The notes under the pieces: generated by a model | Database searches by the model: none | Told to the model about the DNA's origin: nothing | Seen by the model: the letters and a program-made list of their open reading frames with translations, nothing else | Position numbers and translations under genes: made by a program | In this document: positions 53,699-63,143 of the stretch, piece after piece | How positions within the stretch are numbered: position 1 is the stretch's first letter | Layout of the letters: each line of letters begins with the position of its first letter | From: JANNYA01 sp031422315 | GTDB lineage: Bacteria > Pseudomonadota > Gammaproteobacteria > Xanthomonadales > SZUA-5 | Assembly: GCA_031422315.1 (NCBI GenBank) | Contig: JANOQN010000032.1 | Location: forward strand, 1 to 64,000 | DNA: 64,000 bases | Direction: 5' to 3'

Positions 53699-54748
53699 TC
53701 AAGCTGCAACTGCAAGACCACAAACCTGTCCTGCAAAATGCGACTCAGTGAAAAATTGCTCGGTTAAGCTAAGCTGCAAATCTGGGCTGTCAGCGCGCAG
53801 CACAATATCGCGTATTGCCATGCGTTCTGGATGTTCTTTGGCGTACCAGCCGATATGTTTACGGGCAATTTTAAGCCCCAATTCTTCGCCATAGAAGCCG
53901 TACAGTGCCCGCAAGTGCCTGCATAAAATAGCGCACACTGCCGCATTATCAGGCGCTGGCAACACAACACCCTGCTGCAAGTAGGCGGCTAGCTGGCCGA
54001 ATATCCACGGCCTGCCCTGCGCGGCTCTGCCAATCATGAGGCCGTCGACCCCGGTTTTTTGCAGCACCAACAGCGCTTTTTCTGGCGAATCAATATCACC
54101 ATTGGCAAAAATTGGCAGGCGCACGGCCTGTTTGATCGCGGCAATGGTGTCGTATTCGGCCTCACCCTGGTACAAATCGACCCGCGTGCGGCCATGCACA
54201 GCCAGCGCTTGAATTCCAGCGGCTTCCGCCAGCTTGGCAATGACAACGCCGTTGCGATTGGCGTGATTCCAGCCAGTGCGAATTTTCAGTGTGACCGGTA
54301 CTTTGACCGCCTTAACCACCGCTTCAAGGATGCGCGCCACCAAAGGCTCATCCTGCAACAGCGCTGAGCCTGCCATCACATTGCAGACTTTTTTTGCCGG
54401 GCAGCCCATATTGATATCGATAATTTGCGCGCCGTGATCGACGTTATGACGCGCGGCATCGGCCAGCTTGCACGGATCCGCACCCGCAATTTGCACGATG
54501 ATGGGTGCGGGTTCTCCGGTGTGATCCATGCGGAATTTTGACTTCGCACTGTTCCACAAGCTGGCATCGCTAGTCGTCATCTCAGTTGCCGCCATGCCCG
54601 CGCCCATCTGCTTGCACAGCACACGAAATACCAAGTCAGTAACGCCCGCCATCGGTGCGAGCGCAAGCGGCGTGGCAATCTCATACGGGCCTATTTGCAC
54701 CGGCTTAAGTTTAGCTAGCCATTGCACTGAGTTAACGTGTTGAGTCAT
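53699..54748 (-). CDS. dusB: tRNA-dihydrouridine synthase DusB
   Basis: Reduces uridines to dihydrouridine in tRNA D-loops using FMN and NADPH. The 349-residue protein has LAPMAGVTDLVFR, INMGCPAKKVCNVMAGSALL with the catalytic Cys, TLKIRTGWNH, LAVHGRTR and the FMN-phosphate site ANGDIDSPEKALL and LMIGRAAQGRPW. The sequence matches DusB better than DusA or DusC. The fis gene that often follows dusB is absent; the strand continues into a repeat element and then ftsY. Confidence 0.93.
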   Translation of the reverse strand: MTQHVNSVQWLAKLKPVQIGPYEIATPLALAPMAGVTDLVFRVLCKQMGAGMAATEMTTSDASLWNSAKSKFRMDHTGEPAPIIVQIAGADPCKLADAARHNVDHGAQIIDINMGCPAKKVCNVMAGSALLQDEPLVARILEAVVKAVKVPVTLKIRTGWNHANRNGVVIAKLAEAAGIQALAVHGRTRVDLYQGEAEYDTIAAIKQAVRLPIFANGDIDSPEKALLVLQKTGVDGLMIGRAAQGRPWIFGQLAAYLQQGVVLPAPDNAAVCAILCRHLRALYGFYGEELGLKIARKHIGWYAKEHPERMAIRDIVLRADSPDLQLSLTEQFFTESHFAGQVCGLAVAA

Positions 54749-54752
54749 AAGC

Positions 54753-55559
54753 TCAGCCTGCCTTGAAACGCAAATAACCGCACGCTAACAGCAGCACCGC
54801 CACTTCGGTCAGCTGATTGACCGCGCCGAGCGTATCACCGGTCACGCCGCCCAGTTTATGCCGCAAAACCTGCGCCCAGCCCAGCCACACGATTATCAAT
54901 ACGGCAAACAAAACGCCACTCAGCTTGATGGATTCGAGCAGGCCAATGCCCGCCCGGCTCAGCAGTGTCAGCAAAATCAGCACGGTCAAACTAAGCCCGA
55001 TAGCAACGATGTTCGCGCTGATGGCTTCAGCGACGGGCTTGTTATCTGCGCCTTCTCGAACGTATGGCAGCCAGCGCGTGAGTGGCAAAACCGACGCTCT
55101 AGCCAGGGCGTGTGCAGCCATTAGACCTGCGCAAACCACGAGCGGCGCAGCCTTTGCTAGCTCGGCGAGCAGCGCAGCTTTTAGGCCAATCAACAAGATT
55201 AAAGCAAGCGCGCCATAGGTGCCGAGGCGGCTATCTTTCATGATTTCTAGGCGACGCAGCGGGGTAAAGCCGCCCCAAAGGCCGTCAAAACTATCGGCTA
55301 AACCGTCCTCATGGAACGCGCCGGTTAGCAATAATCCGGCCAATATCGCCAGCCATGCAGCAATCGCCGCGCCTAGCCAATACGTAGAAATCAACAACAC
55401 TACCGCAATCGACAGGCCAATTAACGCACCAATCGCAGGCCAAAGCACCGCCGAGCGCGCCAAAGCAATCGGCGCTGGATCCGCGTAGCGTGCCACCAGC
55501 GGCAGCCGGGTTAGAAACGTCAGCGCGGTGCAAAGAAGCGTCCAAAAGCTGGAAAGCAT
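54753..55559 (-). CDS. cobS: Adenosylcobinamide-GDP ribazoletransferase CobS
   Basis: Joins adenosylcobinamide-GDP and alpha-ribazole in the last step of cobalamin assembly. A 268-residue membrane protein with several hydrophobic segments and the signature GAFHEDGLADSFDGLWGG near residue 80; LGTYGALAL and the tail with GGVTGDTLGAVNQLTE are also typical. No other cobalamin gene (cobT, cobU, cobC) is nearby. It overlaps no neighbour but ends four bases before dusB. Confidence 0.9.
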   Translation of the reverse strand: MLSSFWTLLCTALTFLTRLPLVARYADPAPIALARSAVLWPAIGALIGLSIAVVLLISTYWLGAAIAAWLAILAGLLLTGAFHEDGLADSFDGLWGGFTPLRRLEIMKDSRLGTYGALALILLIGLKAALLAELAKAAPLVVCAGLMAAHALARASVLPLTRWLPYVREGADNKPVAEAISANIVAIGLSLTVLILLTLLSRAGIGLLESIKLSGVLFAVLIIVWLGWAQVLRHKLGGVTGDTLGAVNQLTEVAVLLLACGYLRFKAG

Positions 55560-55688
55560 GCGGTTATCAGTTCAAAAAATGAGCGATACGATAGCTTGAC
55601 ATGCATGAATATGGGCGGGGTGGGAGCTATGTGCTCGTTCGGCAATAGCTTTGACATTTTACTCGCCTAACCCCAGCAGATCGCCTTA

Positions 55689-55832
55689 TCGTCATTCCCG
55701 CGAAGGCGGGAACCCAGGCTCGCCGAGCTTTCCGTCTGCGCATAAGTGTAAAATTGCAGCGACTTCACCGCACAAAGATCCGAGCGAATTTCTGACACCT
55801 GCACTGGATCCCCGCCTTCGCCGGGATGACGA
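55689..55832. repeat. MITE/REP-like inverted repeat, copy 2
   Basis: Left arm TCGTCATTCCCGCGAAGGCGGG from 55689, right arm CTGGATCCCCGCCTTCGCCGGGATGACGA ending at 55832, which is the reverse complement of the left arm with few changes. The central 90 bases differ from copy 1. It lies in the 406-base gap between cobS and the NatA-like gene; the rest of that gap holds only the presumed promoters. Confidence 0.85.
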
Positions 55833-55965
55833 GGTGGGGCAAAAAAGTCAGCAAAATCGACCGCACGTTGGGCGGAAACATCGCTGCAAGGGATTGTTGA
55901 TCGAAATACCCGCCCAATGACTTACGTCAGTCAGCTAGCGCCAGTTTCACCTGTATGCTTGCGGC

Positions 55966-56706
55966 ATGATTGAAATCACCAACCTTAGTAAACGCTTCAA
56001 GCAAACCCAGGCGCTGCATCCGCTCAATTTGAGCATTCCAGGCGGCTGCATATTCGGTCTATTGGGTCAAAACGGCGCGGGCAAAACCACGCTGCTGCGT
56101 ATTTTGGCCACCCTGCTGGCACCGAGCACGGGCGATGCCCGAATTGGCGGGCTTGACGTGGTACATGACAGCCTTGCCGTGCGCCGCAAAATGGGCACGG
56201 TTTCCGCGGGAATGGGCGTTTACGAACGCTTGAGCGGCCGAGAAAATCTGCATTTTTTCGGGCAGCTTTACGGCATGCAAAAATCCGACGTGCAGGCCCG
56301 CGTAAGCGAGCTTATGCGTGAATTGGCCATCGGCGATTGGATCGATCAGCGCGCGGGCGGCTATTCCACCGGCATGAAGCAAAAAATCGTCATTGCCAGA
56401 GCTGTGCTGCACCGGCCAGAGGTACTGTTACTCGATGAAGCCAGCAACGGCTTAGATGTGCTGGCAAGGCGCGCGCTAATGGATTTTGCACTGAGCTGTA
56501 AAGCGCAAAACCGGCTGGTAATTTATTCAACCCACGTCATGAGTGAAGCCGAAGCGCTATGCGATCATGCCGCGATTTTGCATCTGGGCCGCCTGATAGC
56601 CAGTGATTCACTGCCCGGTTTGCTGGAAAAAAGCGGCGCGAATACGCTGGAGCAGTGTTTTATCAATCTAGTCAGCGCAAGTGAGCGCACCGCCCATGTT
56701 CGCTAG
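55966..56706 (+). CDS. ABC transporter ATP-binding protein (NatA-like)
   Basis: Energises an ABC-2 exporter with the next gene. The 246-residue protein has Walker A GLLGQNGAGKTTLLRI, Q-loop MGTVSAGMGVYERLSGREN, signature YSTGMKQKIVIARA (a NatA-type variation on LSGGQ), Walker B VLLLDEASNGLD and the switch His in IYSTHVMSEAEA. These features match the sodium exporter ATPase NatA and its relatives; ion specificity is unproven. It ends within the start of the permease gene. Confidence 0.85.
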   Translation: MIEITNLSKRFKQTQALHPLNLSIPGGCIFGLLGQNGAGKTTLLRILATLLAPSTGDARIGGLDVVHDSLAVRRKMGTVSAGMGVYERLSGRENLHFFGQLYGMQKSDVQARVSELMRELAIGDWIDQRAGGYSTGMKQKIVIARAVLHRPEVLLLDEASNGLDVLARRALMDFALSCKAQNRLVIYSTHVMSEAEALCDHAAILHLGRLIASDSLPGLLEKSGANTLEQCFINLVSASERTAHVR

Positions 56707-57931
56707 CTTACAAATGCCGCAAATCTGGGCGATTGCAAAAAAAGAAATCCTAGCTACGTTACGAGATCGCCGTGCGATGCTGACCGCGACGCTGATTCCG
56801 CTTCTGCTTTTGCCACTGTTGGCGCTGGTGATGCCGATTGCTGCCAGTTTTGTGATGCCCGCTTTGAAGCTCGATAAAACCCGGGTAGGCATCGAAGGCA
56901 CCCTGCCGGAAGAGCTGCGCAAAGCGCTGGTGGGCGGGTTGATCAGTACGATTAAGCTGGAAATGGTCGCTCAAGCGGCTACTGCCAAGGAAATGGCGGT
57001 GGCAATTGCTGTGCCAAGGCTAATTCCGCAGGCGATTGGCGATCCACCGGCTGAGCTGGTGTTGTTCCAGCATAGCTCAAGCAAGCGCGCAGCAGCGGCC
57101 ATTTTGGCGATTGAGGCAGGTGTAAGTCGCTACAACGAGCGCCTATCCGCTATCAAGTTAAGCGCGCTAGGGCTGGACAAAGCGCAGCTCAAACCGCTCA
57201 AAACCCGCACTGAGTTCGGCAAAGCCGGGTTTGCGGTGAACATCATCGGCACGCTGCTGCCGCTGATGCTGATTATCTGGTGTGCGATTGGCGGGCAAGC
57301 CAGTGCGATTGAAGCCACCGTGGCGGAGCGCGAACGCGGCACGCTAGAAGCGCTGCTGGGCGCGCCAATTACCAGAGCCGATGCGGTGCTGGGAAAGTTT
57401 ATTTCGGTAACGTTTTTTGGGCTGATTTCAGGCATTTGCGGGCTGCTTGGCATTGCCTTAACTGTGCTTTGCTCGACTTGGGCGATCAAGAGCTTTTTGG
57501 GCGCGCTTTCAACCAAAGCTATTGCCGCGATGAGCCTAGCGCTCGGGCTAAATATTGAAATATCATTGCTGGGCGGCTTGGTAATTTTTAGCACAGTGCT
57601 AAGCCTAGCTAGCGTCATGTGCGCACTGGTACTGCTGCCGTGTGTGTTTGCCCGCAGCTACAAAGAGGCGCAATTTTACATTGCGCCCTCGGTCATGCTC
57701 GGTGTCGGCGCGGCCATGGCAGCCAATTTCGCGGAGTTTTTCTCCAGTGCAGTGTTTAGCAGCCTGCCGATGACCGGCTCGGTTGCCGTCATTGGCGATG
57801 CATTTGTCGGAAAAATCAGCGGCTGGACTTGGCTGCTCGCTAATTTTAGCAACCTGGCGTTGACCGCGGTGCTGCTGTTGATCTCGATTTACTTCATGTG
57901 CCGAGAAGCGGTCATTTTTCGCGGCGGCTGA
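56696..57931 (+). CDS. ABC transporter permease (NatB-like)
   Basis: Membrane subunit for the preceding ATPase. 411 residues from ATG 56696 (a GTG at 56681 would add five): an N-terminal cytoplasmic helix (IWAIAKKEILATLRDRRAMLTA), a first membrane segment, a large periplasmic loop (about 45-190), then five or six membrane segments with ATVAERERGTLEALLGAPI, typical of NatB-type ABC-2 permeases. It overlaps the ATPase gene and its stop is adjacent to the TTG of yidD. Confidence 0.85.
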   Translation: MFASLQMPQIWAIAKKEILATLRDRRAMLTATLIPLLLLPLLALVMPIAASFVMPALKLDKTRVGIEGTLPEELRKALVGGLISTIKLEMVAQAATAKEMAVAIAVPRLIPQAIGDPPAELVLFQHSSSKRAAAAILAIEAGVSRYNERLSAIKLSALGLDKAQLKPLKTRTEFGKAGFAVNIIGTLLPLMLIIWCAIGGQASAIEATVAERERGTLEALLGAPITRADAVLGKFISVTFFGLISGICGLLGIALTVLCSTWAIKSFLGALSTKAIAAMSLALGLNIEISLLGGLVIFSTVLSLASVMCALVLLPCVFARSYKEAQFYIAPSVMLGVGAAMAANFAEFFSSAVFSSLPMTGSVAVIGDAFVGKISGWTWLLANFSNLALTAVLLLISIYFMCREAVIFRGG

Positions 57932-58258
57932 TTGCCACACCTAATTCACGCCCTACAGCGCACTTATAAGCGGCTGATTTCCCCAATTTTAGGGCCGCGC
58001 TGCCGGTTTTATCCGAGCTGCTCTCAATACTGTGCACAAAGCATTAGCGCATTTGGCTGGTTCAAAGGTGGCTGGCTGACCATCACTCGGCTGTGCCGCT
58101 GCCATCCGCTGGCGGATTTTGGCGTTGATCCAGTTCCTGCGCAATTTAGCTGGTGCACGCATTGGGCCGGTACGCGGCCACAGCCAGAGGTTGAAGTCTT
58201 GGATTTGGAAAATTCCACCGCAAGCCCGCCACCAGATTCGGATAAACTCCACAATTGA
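57932..58258 (+). CDS. yidD: YidD family membrane protein insertion factor
   Basis: A 108-residue protein helping insertion of inner-membrane proteins. LIHALQRTYKRLISPILGPRCRFYPSCSQYCAQSISAFGWFKGGWLTITRLCRCHP carries the YidD signature with its conserved cysteines and the RFYPSCSQY box. The C-terminal tail (PQPEVEVLDLENSTASPPPDSDKLHN) is longer than usual for the family. The start is TTG 57932, directly after the permease stop. Its position, away from rnpA and yidC, is unusual. Confidence 0.88.
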   Translation: MPHLIHALQRTYKRLISPILGPRCRFYPSCSQYCAQSISAFGWFKGGWLTITRLCRCHPLADFGVDPVPAQFSWCTHWAGTRPQPEVEVLDLENSTASPPPDSDKLHN

Positions 58259-58283
58259 GGCGATAAACACAGGGTGAAAAGCG

Positions 58284-60068
58284 ATGAGCGTTGAAGTCAA
58301 AGTTCCAGATTTGGGCGGTGCCAAGGGCGTGCGGGTGATTGAACTTTTAGCAAAGCCGGGCGATGTGATCGCCAAAGATCAATCCTTGCTTGTCGTTGAA
58401 GGCGATAAAGCCACCATGGAAGTGCCTTCCAATAGTGCGGGCGTGCTGAAAGCCTTCAAAGTGGCGATTGGCGACACGGTTGATGAAGGCTCGCTCATTG
58501 CCATCCTTGACACCGCCGCTAGCGCGCCCGTTGCGGCGCCAGTAATTGCCGCAGCGCCAGTAATTGCCGCGCCAGTTGTCACTGCTGCTGCCGCAATACC
58601 TGCGATAGCGACTGCAGCGTTAGGGCAAGCCATTAGTGATGCGGATTTTGACTGCGATGTGGCGGTATTGGGCTCCGGTCCGGGTGGCTACACGGCGGCG
58701 TTTCGGGCCTCGGATTTAGGTCAAAAAGTGGTGCTGATAGAGCGCTACCCAACCTTGGGCGGCGTGTGTTTAAACGTCGGCTGTATTCCGTCCAAAGCGC
58801 TATTGCACGCCGCGCGCGTGATTGACGAGGCGCGCGCGTTTGCCGATTTAGGCGTGAGCTTTGGCAAGCCGAAAATTGATTTGGATCAGCTGCGCAAGCA
58901 CAAAGATACCGTGGTGAGCAAACTCACTGGCGGCTTGGCGGGTATGGGCAAGCAGCGCAAAGTCACTGTGGTGCAAGGCACGGGTGAATTTGGCTCAGCG
59001 AATCATTTTGTTGTCAACGGACACGACAGCGATGGCAAAGCCACGCAAAAAACCGTGCGTTTCAAGCACGCGATTATTGCCGCTGGATCACAGCCGATCA
59101 AACTTCCGGGCCTGCCGTGGGCCGATCCGCGCTTGATGGATTCGACCGATGCGCTTTTACTGGCTGACGTGCCAAAACGCCTTTTAGTTGTGGGCGGCGG
59201 CATTATTGGTTTGGAAATGGCCTGCGTGTATGACGCGCTCGGCAGCAAAGTCACGGTCGTTGAGCTGCTCGATCAGCTGATGCCGGGCGCGGATGTGGAT
59301 TTAGTCAAGCCGCTGCATACCCGCATTGCTAAGCATTACGAAGCGATCTATCTGAAAACCAAAGTCAGCAAGATTGAAGCCGAAAAACAGGGCCTACGCG
59401 TCACATTTGAAGGCGAAAATGCGCCCGCACCGCAGCTTTATGATCGCGTACTGGTCAGCGTGGGGCGCAGCCCAAACGGCAAGAAAATTAAGGCAGAAAT
59501 GGCCGGCGTTGCAGTCACAGAGCGCGGCTTTATCGATGTCGATAAGCAGCAGCGCACCAACGTGCCGCACATTTTTGCGATTGGCGATCTAGTCGGCCAG
59601 CCGATGTTGGCGCACAAAGCAACGCATGAAGCGAAAGTAGCGGCAGAAGTAGCAGCCGGGCATAAATCCGAATTCGTCGCACGCGTGATTCCTTCGGTGG
59701 CATATACCGATCCCGAAGTTGCATGGGTCGGTATTACCGAAACTGAGGCGAAAAAGCAAGGCATCGCCTACGGCAAAGGCATGTTCCCGCTCGCCGCCAG
59801 CGGGCGCGCGATCGGCGTAAACCGCACCGAAGGCTTCACCAAGCTGCTGTTCGATGAAGTCACGCACAAAGTGATCGGGGCCGGCATAACTGCACCGAAC
59901 GCCGGGGATTTAATCGCGGAAGTAACGCTTGCGATTGAAATGGGCTGCGATGCCGCCGACATCGGCCTGACCATCCACCCGCACCCGACAATGTCGGAAT
60001 CGGTGGGCATGGCGGCGGAAGTATTCGAAGGCACGATTACCGATTTGTATGTGCCGAAGCGCAAATAG
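58284..60068 (+). CDS. lpdA: Dihydrolipoamide dehydrogenase with N-terminal lipoyl domain
   Basis: E3 of pyruvate/2-oxoglutarate dehydrogenase complexes: reoxidises dihydrolipoyl groups and reduces NAD+. The 594-residue protein has a lipoyl domain (residues 1-80) with Lys42 in EGDKATMEVPS as the attachment site, an Ala/Pro/Val linker (80-115), then the FAD/NAD(P) domains: VLGSGPGGYTAAF, redox-active GGVCLNVGCIPSK, VVGGGIIGLEM and FAIGDLVGQPMLAH, and the C-terminal HPHPTMSES with the active-site His. The lipoyl-bearing type often belongs to an aceE-aceF-lpd cluster, but those genes are not adjacent here. The stop overlaps the start of the next gene. Confidence 0.95.
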   Translation: MSVEVKVPDLGGAKGVRVIELLAKPGDVIAKDQSLLVVEGDKATMEVPSNSAGVLKAFKVAIGDTVDEGSLIAILDTAASAPVAAPVIAAAPVIAAPVVTAAAAIPAIATAALGQAISDADFDCDVAVLGSGPGGYTAAFRASDLGQKVVLIERYPTLGGVCLNVGCIPSKALLHAARVIDEARAFADLGVSFGKPKIDLDQLRKHKDTVVSKLTGGLAGMGKQRKVTVVQGTGEFGSANHFVVNGHDSDGKATQKTVRFKHAIIAAGSQPIKLPGLPWADPRLMDSTDALLLADVPKRLLVVGGGIIGLEMACVYDALGSKVTVVELLDQLMPGADVDLVKPLHTRIAKHYEAIYLKTKVSKIEAEKQGLRVTFEGENAPAPQLYDRVLVSVGRSPNGKKIKAEMAGVAVTERGFIDVDKQQRTNVPHIFAIGDLVGQPMLAHKATHEAKVAAEVAAGHKSEFVARVIPSVAYTDPEVAWVGITETEAKKQGIAYGKGMFPLAASGRAIGVNRTEGFTKLLFDEVTHKVIGAGITAPNAGDLIAEVTLAIEMGCDAADIGLTIHPHPTMSESVGMAAEVFEGTITDLYVPKRK

Positions 60069-60684
60069 CGCGGCTACTACAACGCAGTTTCCAAGCGGTA
60101 CAAACGCCGGTTTTACGCTGTTAGAAGTGATCGTGGTGCTCGCCATTTTGGCGATTATCAGCGCGCTCGCGTTTGTAAACCTAGGTGCGGGCGGGCAATC
60201 GCGCGCGCTAGAGCAGGCTGCCCAGCGCGCGAAGCTTGTGTTGGAGCAAATGTGTGAGCGCGCCAGCTTTGAAGGCGGGCTCTACGGCATGCAGATTTAT
60301 GCGGACGGCTATGAAGTAAAAACGCCGAGCCAGCCAACCCCGCCGATTGATGGCTCGCCCTGGCTTTGGCAGGCAGTGAAAAGCCCAGGTTTTGAACGCA
60401 CAGAAGTTGCTGAGGGAATAGAAATAAGCCTCGAATTTGCTGGGCAAGCGCTCAGTTTGCCAACCGATTCCAGTAGCAATGCAAGTTCGGGGCTATCGAA
60501 TGCCAGGCAGGGTGCGCCGCAGCTCGTATGTATTGACGATCAAAGCTGGCCGCAATTTCGCTTGCGTTTTAAAGCCGCGCGCGCCGGCGATTCTGCGTCC
60601 AATACCGCGCTCCAGCGCTGGGTTGAACCGAGCACGGCCATTGATGGCGCGCTGACCATTGGCAAGCCAGGGCCGCAAGGTTGA
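60049..60684 (+). CDS. GspH-like type II secretion minor pseudopilin
   Basis: A 211-residue protein with a leader (MCRSANSAATTTQFPSGTNAG) and the type IV pilin-like cleavage site and helix G-FTLLEVIVVLAILAIISALAFV, in which Glu5 of the mature form is conserved. The rest forms a pseudopilin globular domain with regions like RLRFKAARAG. GspH-type pseudopilins cap the type II secretion pilus. ATG 60049 lies inside lpdA and the frames overlap by 20 bases. No other gsp gene is nearby, so it may serve as an isolated component. Confidence 0.7.
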   Translation: MCRSANSAATTTQFPSGTNAGFTLLEVIVVLAILAIISALAFVNLGAGGQSRALEQAAQRAKLVLEQMCERASFEGGLYGMQIYADGYEVKTPSQPTPPIDGSPWLWQAVKSPGFERTEVAEGIEISLEFAGQALSLPTDSSSNASSGLSNARQGAPQLVCIDDQSWPQFRLRFKAARAGDSASNTALQRWVEPSTAIDGALTIGKPGPQG

Positions 60685-60822
60685 TTTCGCTGTTAAGGCC
60701 AGCGTTTTAGTGCTTCACGTATCTTCGCCGCTCTTTTTGCTGATAGAGCTGTATTTCTATGCTGACTTTTCCATGCTTACGCGCCTGAGCAGATTCTTCT
60801 GGCGTGCGCTCAGGGCGTCAAC

Positions 60823-61827
60823 ATGAGTTTGACGATTGCCATGGTTGGCGGCTCAGGCGGCACTGCGGTTGGCGAATCGCTGGCAAAAGGTGCGCGAGCA
60901 CTTGGGCACCAAGTTAACTACTTTGATTTGATCAATGCTGTACACCCAAATCGATTTATTCACGGCCTAACATGGCGGTTCTTTGATCGCCGCATGACCC
61001 GAATGGGTAGCTTTGCAGCTCATGTGCTGAGTGAATGCCAACGCTTGAAAGCGGACTGTTTAATCACCACGGGCGCGGCGCCGATCCCGTTGAATATCAT
61101 CCTTGCGCTGCGCGCGGCCGGGGTGATTTGCATGAATTTTTCCACTGACGATCCGTGGAATCAGCGCGTTTGTGGTGGCTGGTTTCGCGCGGCGCTAGCG
61201 CAGTACGACTTTGCCTTTACTCCGCGCAGCGCCAATTTTGCCGAGTTTCAAGCGCTAAATGGCCCGAAGACCGCGCAGCTAAAGTTTGGCTATGAACCAG
61301 AATTTTTCTACGTGGATAGCCAAAATCATGCGGAAGTATATGACGTCGCTTTTGTCGGCGGCGCGGATCAAGATCGCCTTTTGCTGCTGGAGCCCCTACT
61401 AAAAAGCGGGCTGAATATCGCGCTTTTTGGTGCTTACTGGCATAACCATAAACAAACTAAACCGTTTGCGAAAGGCGGCTTAAATAATGCTGGAATGCGG
61501 GCTTTGGCCAGCCAGGCCAAAGTATCGTTATGCATTGTGCGGCGGCAAAATCGCGACGGCCACGTCATGCGCAGCTTAGAGGCCGCCGCCAGCGGCGAAT
61601 GCATGCTGGTCGAGCGTACCGACGAGCACATGGAAATTTTCGGTGCTGAGAGTGAATGCGTGCGCTATTTTCAAAGCGCCGACGATATCCCGCGCATCGC
61701 GCGTGAAATGATAGCCGACCCCGCGCAGCGCGCATTGTTTAAGCAGCGAGTGGTGCAGAAAATTGCGCAGGGCAAGCACAGCTATCAGGATCGGTTGGCG
61801 AGCATGTTGGAGTTTGCGGGGCTTTGA
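60823..61827 (+). CDS. CgeB-like glycosyltransferase
   Basis: A 334-residue cytoplasmic protein. NH2-terminal IAMVGGSGGTAVGESLAKGARALGHQV fits a GT-B Rossmann fold, and the C-terminal half has DVAFVGGADQDR, MRALASQAKVSLCIVR and MRSLEAAASGECMLVERTDEHMEIFG, the pattern of CgeB/YkvP-type glycosyltransferases. Donor and acceptor unknown. It begins a cluster of three sugar transferases at the right edge of the window. Confidence 0.7.
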   Translation: MSLTIAMVGGSGGTAVGESLAKGARALGHQVNYFDLINAVHPNRFIHGLTWRFFDRRMTRMGSFAAHVLSECQRLKADCLITTGAAPIPLNIILALRAAGVICMNFSTDDPWNQRVCGGWFRAALAQYDFAFTPRSANFAEFQALNGPKTAQLKFGYEPEFFYVDSQNHAEVYDVAFVGGADQDRLLLLEPLLKSGLNIALFGAYWHNHKQTKPFAKGGLNNAGMRALASQAKVSLCIVRRQNRDGHVMRSLEAAASGECMLVERTDEHMEIFGAESECVRYFQSADDIPRIAREMIADPAQRALFKQRVVQKIAQGKHSYQDRLASMLEFAGL

Positions 61828-61885
61828 TGCAAGCTGGCTAGATTCACGGCAATCCGTTGGCAATTTTGCACAACTTTGAGTCTGC

Positions 61886-63031
61886 TTAGCGCGCTGACAA
61901 AAGTACACGCAGAAGTGGCTGGTAGCACTTTTCAAAGTGCCAGTCACGTGCAATTTTCTGCCTACCCAGCTCACCTTGAAGCCGGGCATCTGGATGTCTC
62001 TCATGCCAACTTCGCAGCGCCGTCGCGATGGAATCGGCATCATTGGGATCGACTGCGATACCAAATTCGGGTAAATACGCTTGCCATTGCGCGCCGTTTG
62101 ATAACAGCAAACTCAAGCCTGCGCTCATGTAATCAAACACCTTGTTGCTGGCGCCTGCCATGTAGTAGTGGTTGATGTTTTTTGGGCTGTTGGAAAAAAA
62201 TGCCAAGCCAACATCCGCACGCCGCGTGAGTGCCAACAATTGTGCGCGGTCCTCAATACTGCCCAAATCTATGACCCGTTCGGCAATACCAAGTAAGCGC
62301 GCACGTTCAAGTAACGCAAGGGTATGAACCCTGCCTCCGAATTCGTAGCTTGCGAACTGAAATAGGGTGTTTGGCACTTTGGCAATCGCTTCAATCAAAG
62401 CCAATGGCACGCGGGCTTGACCCATGGAACCGTGAAAGTGAACCAACAAACTTTTTCCGAGTTGATCTAGGCGCTTGTCTTGCAGTTCGCACAACGGAGC
62501 AACGTTCCAAATCACCAAATCTTCCCCACGCCCAGGCCCAACTTGCGCCCGTGCGAACCGCAATCGATCCTCATTTGGCATCACGACTATGTCTGCCGTC
62601 TTTAGCGCGCGCGCGCGTAAGCGTGCTACAAGCCGACGCTGCCACGGCTGCTTGCTTTGGATGGCGTCGGGGGAGTCGTGTTCTTGATACAGGAATTTAC
62701 TAGCGCCGAAAAATCGTGCAGCCATTGCAGCTGGCAATGCCAGGGCATCCGAGGCATACACCCATTTAGGGCGCTGCCACAGCGCAAGATTGCAGGCTTT
62801 TACAATAAATACTAGCCAATGTAGCAGCTTACGCCAGCCACTAGGCATCGCCCTGCAAAAGTGTAGGCGTGCTGGGAAATTCGAAGGAAACTTAGGTGAA
62901 AAGTCGGAAGCGCTTAGGCAGCTCAGCACTTGCACCGGCAACCCGGCCGCTGCAATCAGAGGAATCGCGTGTAGGACTGGCGGATAACCCGCAACATCGC
63001 CAAAATGAATAATTAGAACGCCACTTTTCAT
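61886..63031 (-). CDS. Glycosyltransferase (GT4/GT-B type)
   Basis: A 381-residue protein. The N-terminus GVLIIHFGDVAGYPPVLHAIPLI fits the acceptor domain of GT-B enzymes; the C-terminal half has LVHFHGSMGQARVPLALIEAI, RADVGLAFFSNSPKNI and SNKVFDYMSAGLSLLLSN, resembling the nucleotide-sugar binding E-x7-E region of family 4 enzymes with some loss. It converges with the CgeB-like gene and diverges from the next glycosyltransferase; likely involved in a surface polysaccharide or glycolipid. Confidence 0.65.
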   Translation of the reverse strand: MKSGVLIIHFGDVAGYPPVLHAIPLIAAAGLPVQVLSCLSASDFSPKFPSNFPARLHFCRAMPSGWRKLLHWLVFIVKACNLALWQRPKWVYASDALALPAAMAARFFGASKFLYQEHDSPDAIQSKQPWQRRLVARLRARALKTADIVVMPNEDRLRFARAQVGPGRGEDLVIWNVAPLCELQDKRLDQLGKSLLVHFHGSMGQARVPLALIEAIAKVPNTLFQFASYEFGGRVHTLALLERARLLGIAERVIDLGSIEDRAQLLALTRRADVGLAFFSNSPKNINHYYMAGASNKVFDYMSAGLSLLLSNGAQWQAYLPEFGIAVDPNDADSIATALRSWHERHPDARLQGELGRQKIARDWHFEKCYQPLLRVLLSAR

Positions 63032-63143
63032 CGGTGAAAGTTAGCATAAATGCCGCTCAGGGTCAGGCCAATTTCGCTTAGACTTGCCTTTGTTTAACCA
63101 TAAAATGGGGATCTGATTTGCATACTCTTTTTTCGCAGCTCGC

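Noticed and set aside
55651..55920. 89-residue frame in the cobS-NatA gap
   Set aside because: It consists mostly of the inverted repeat element.
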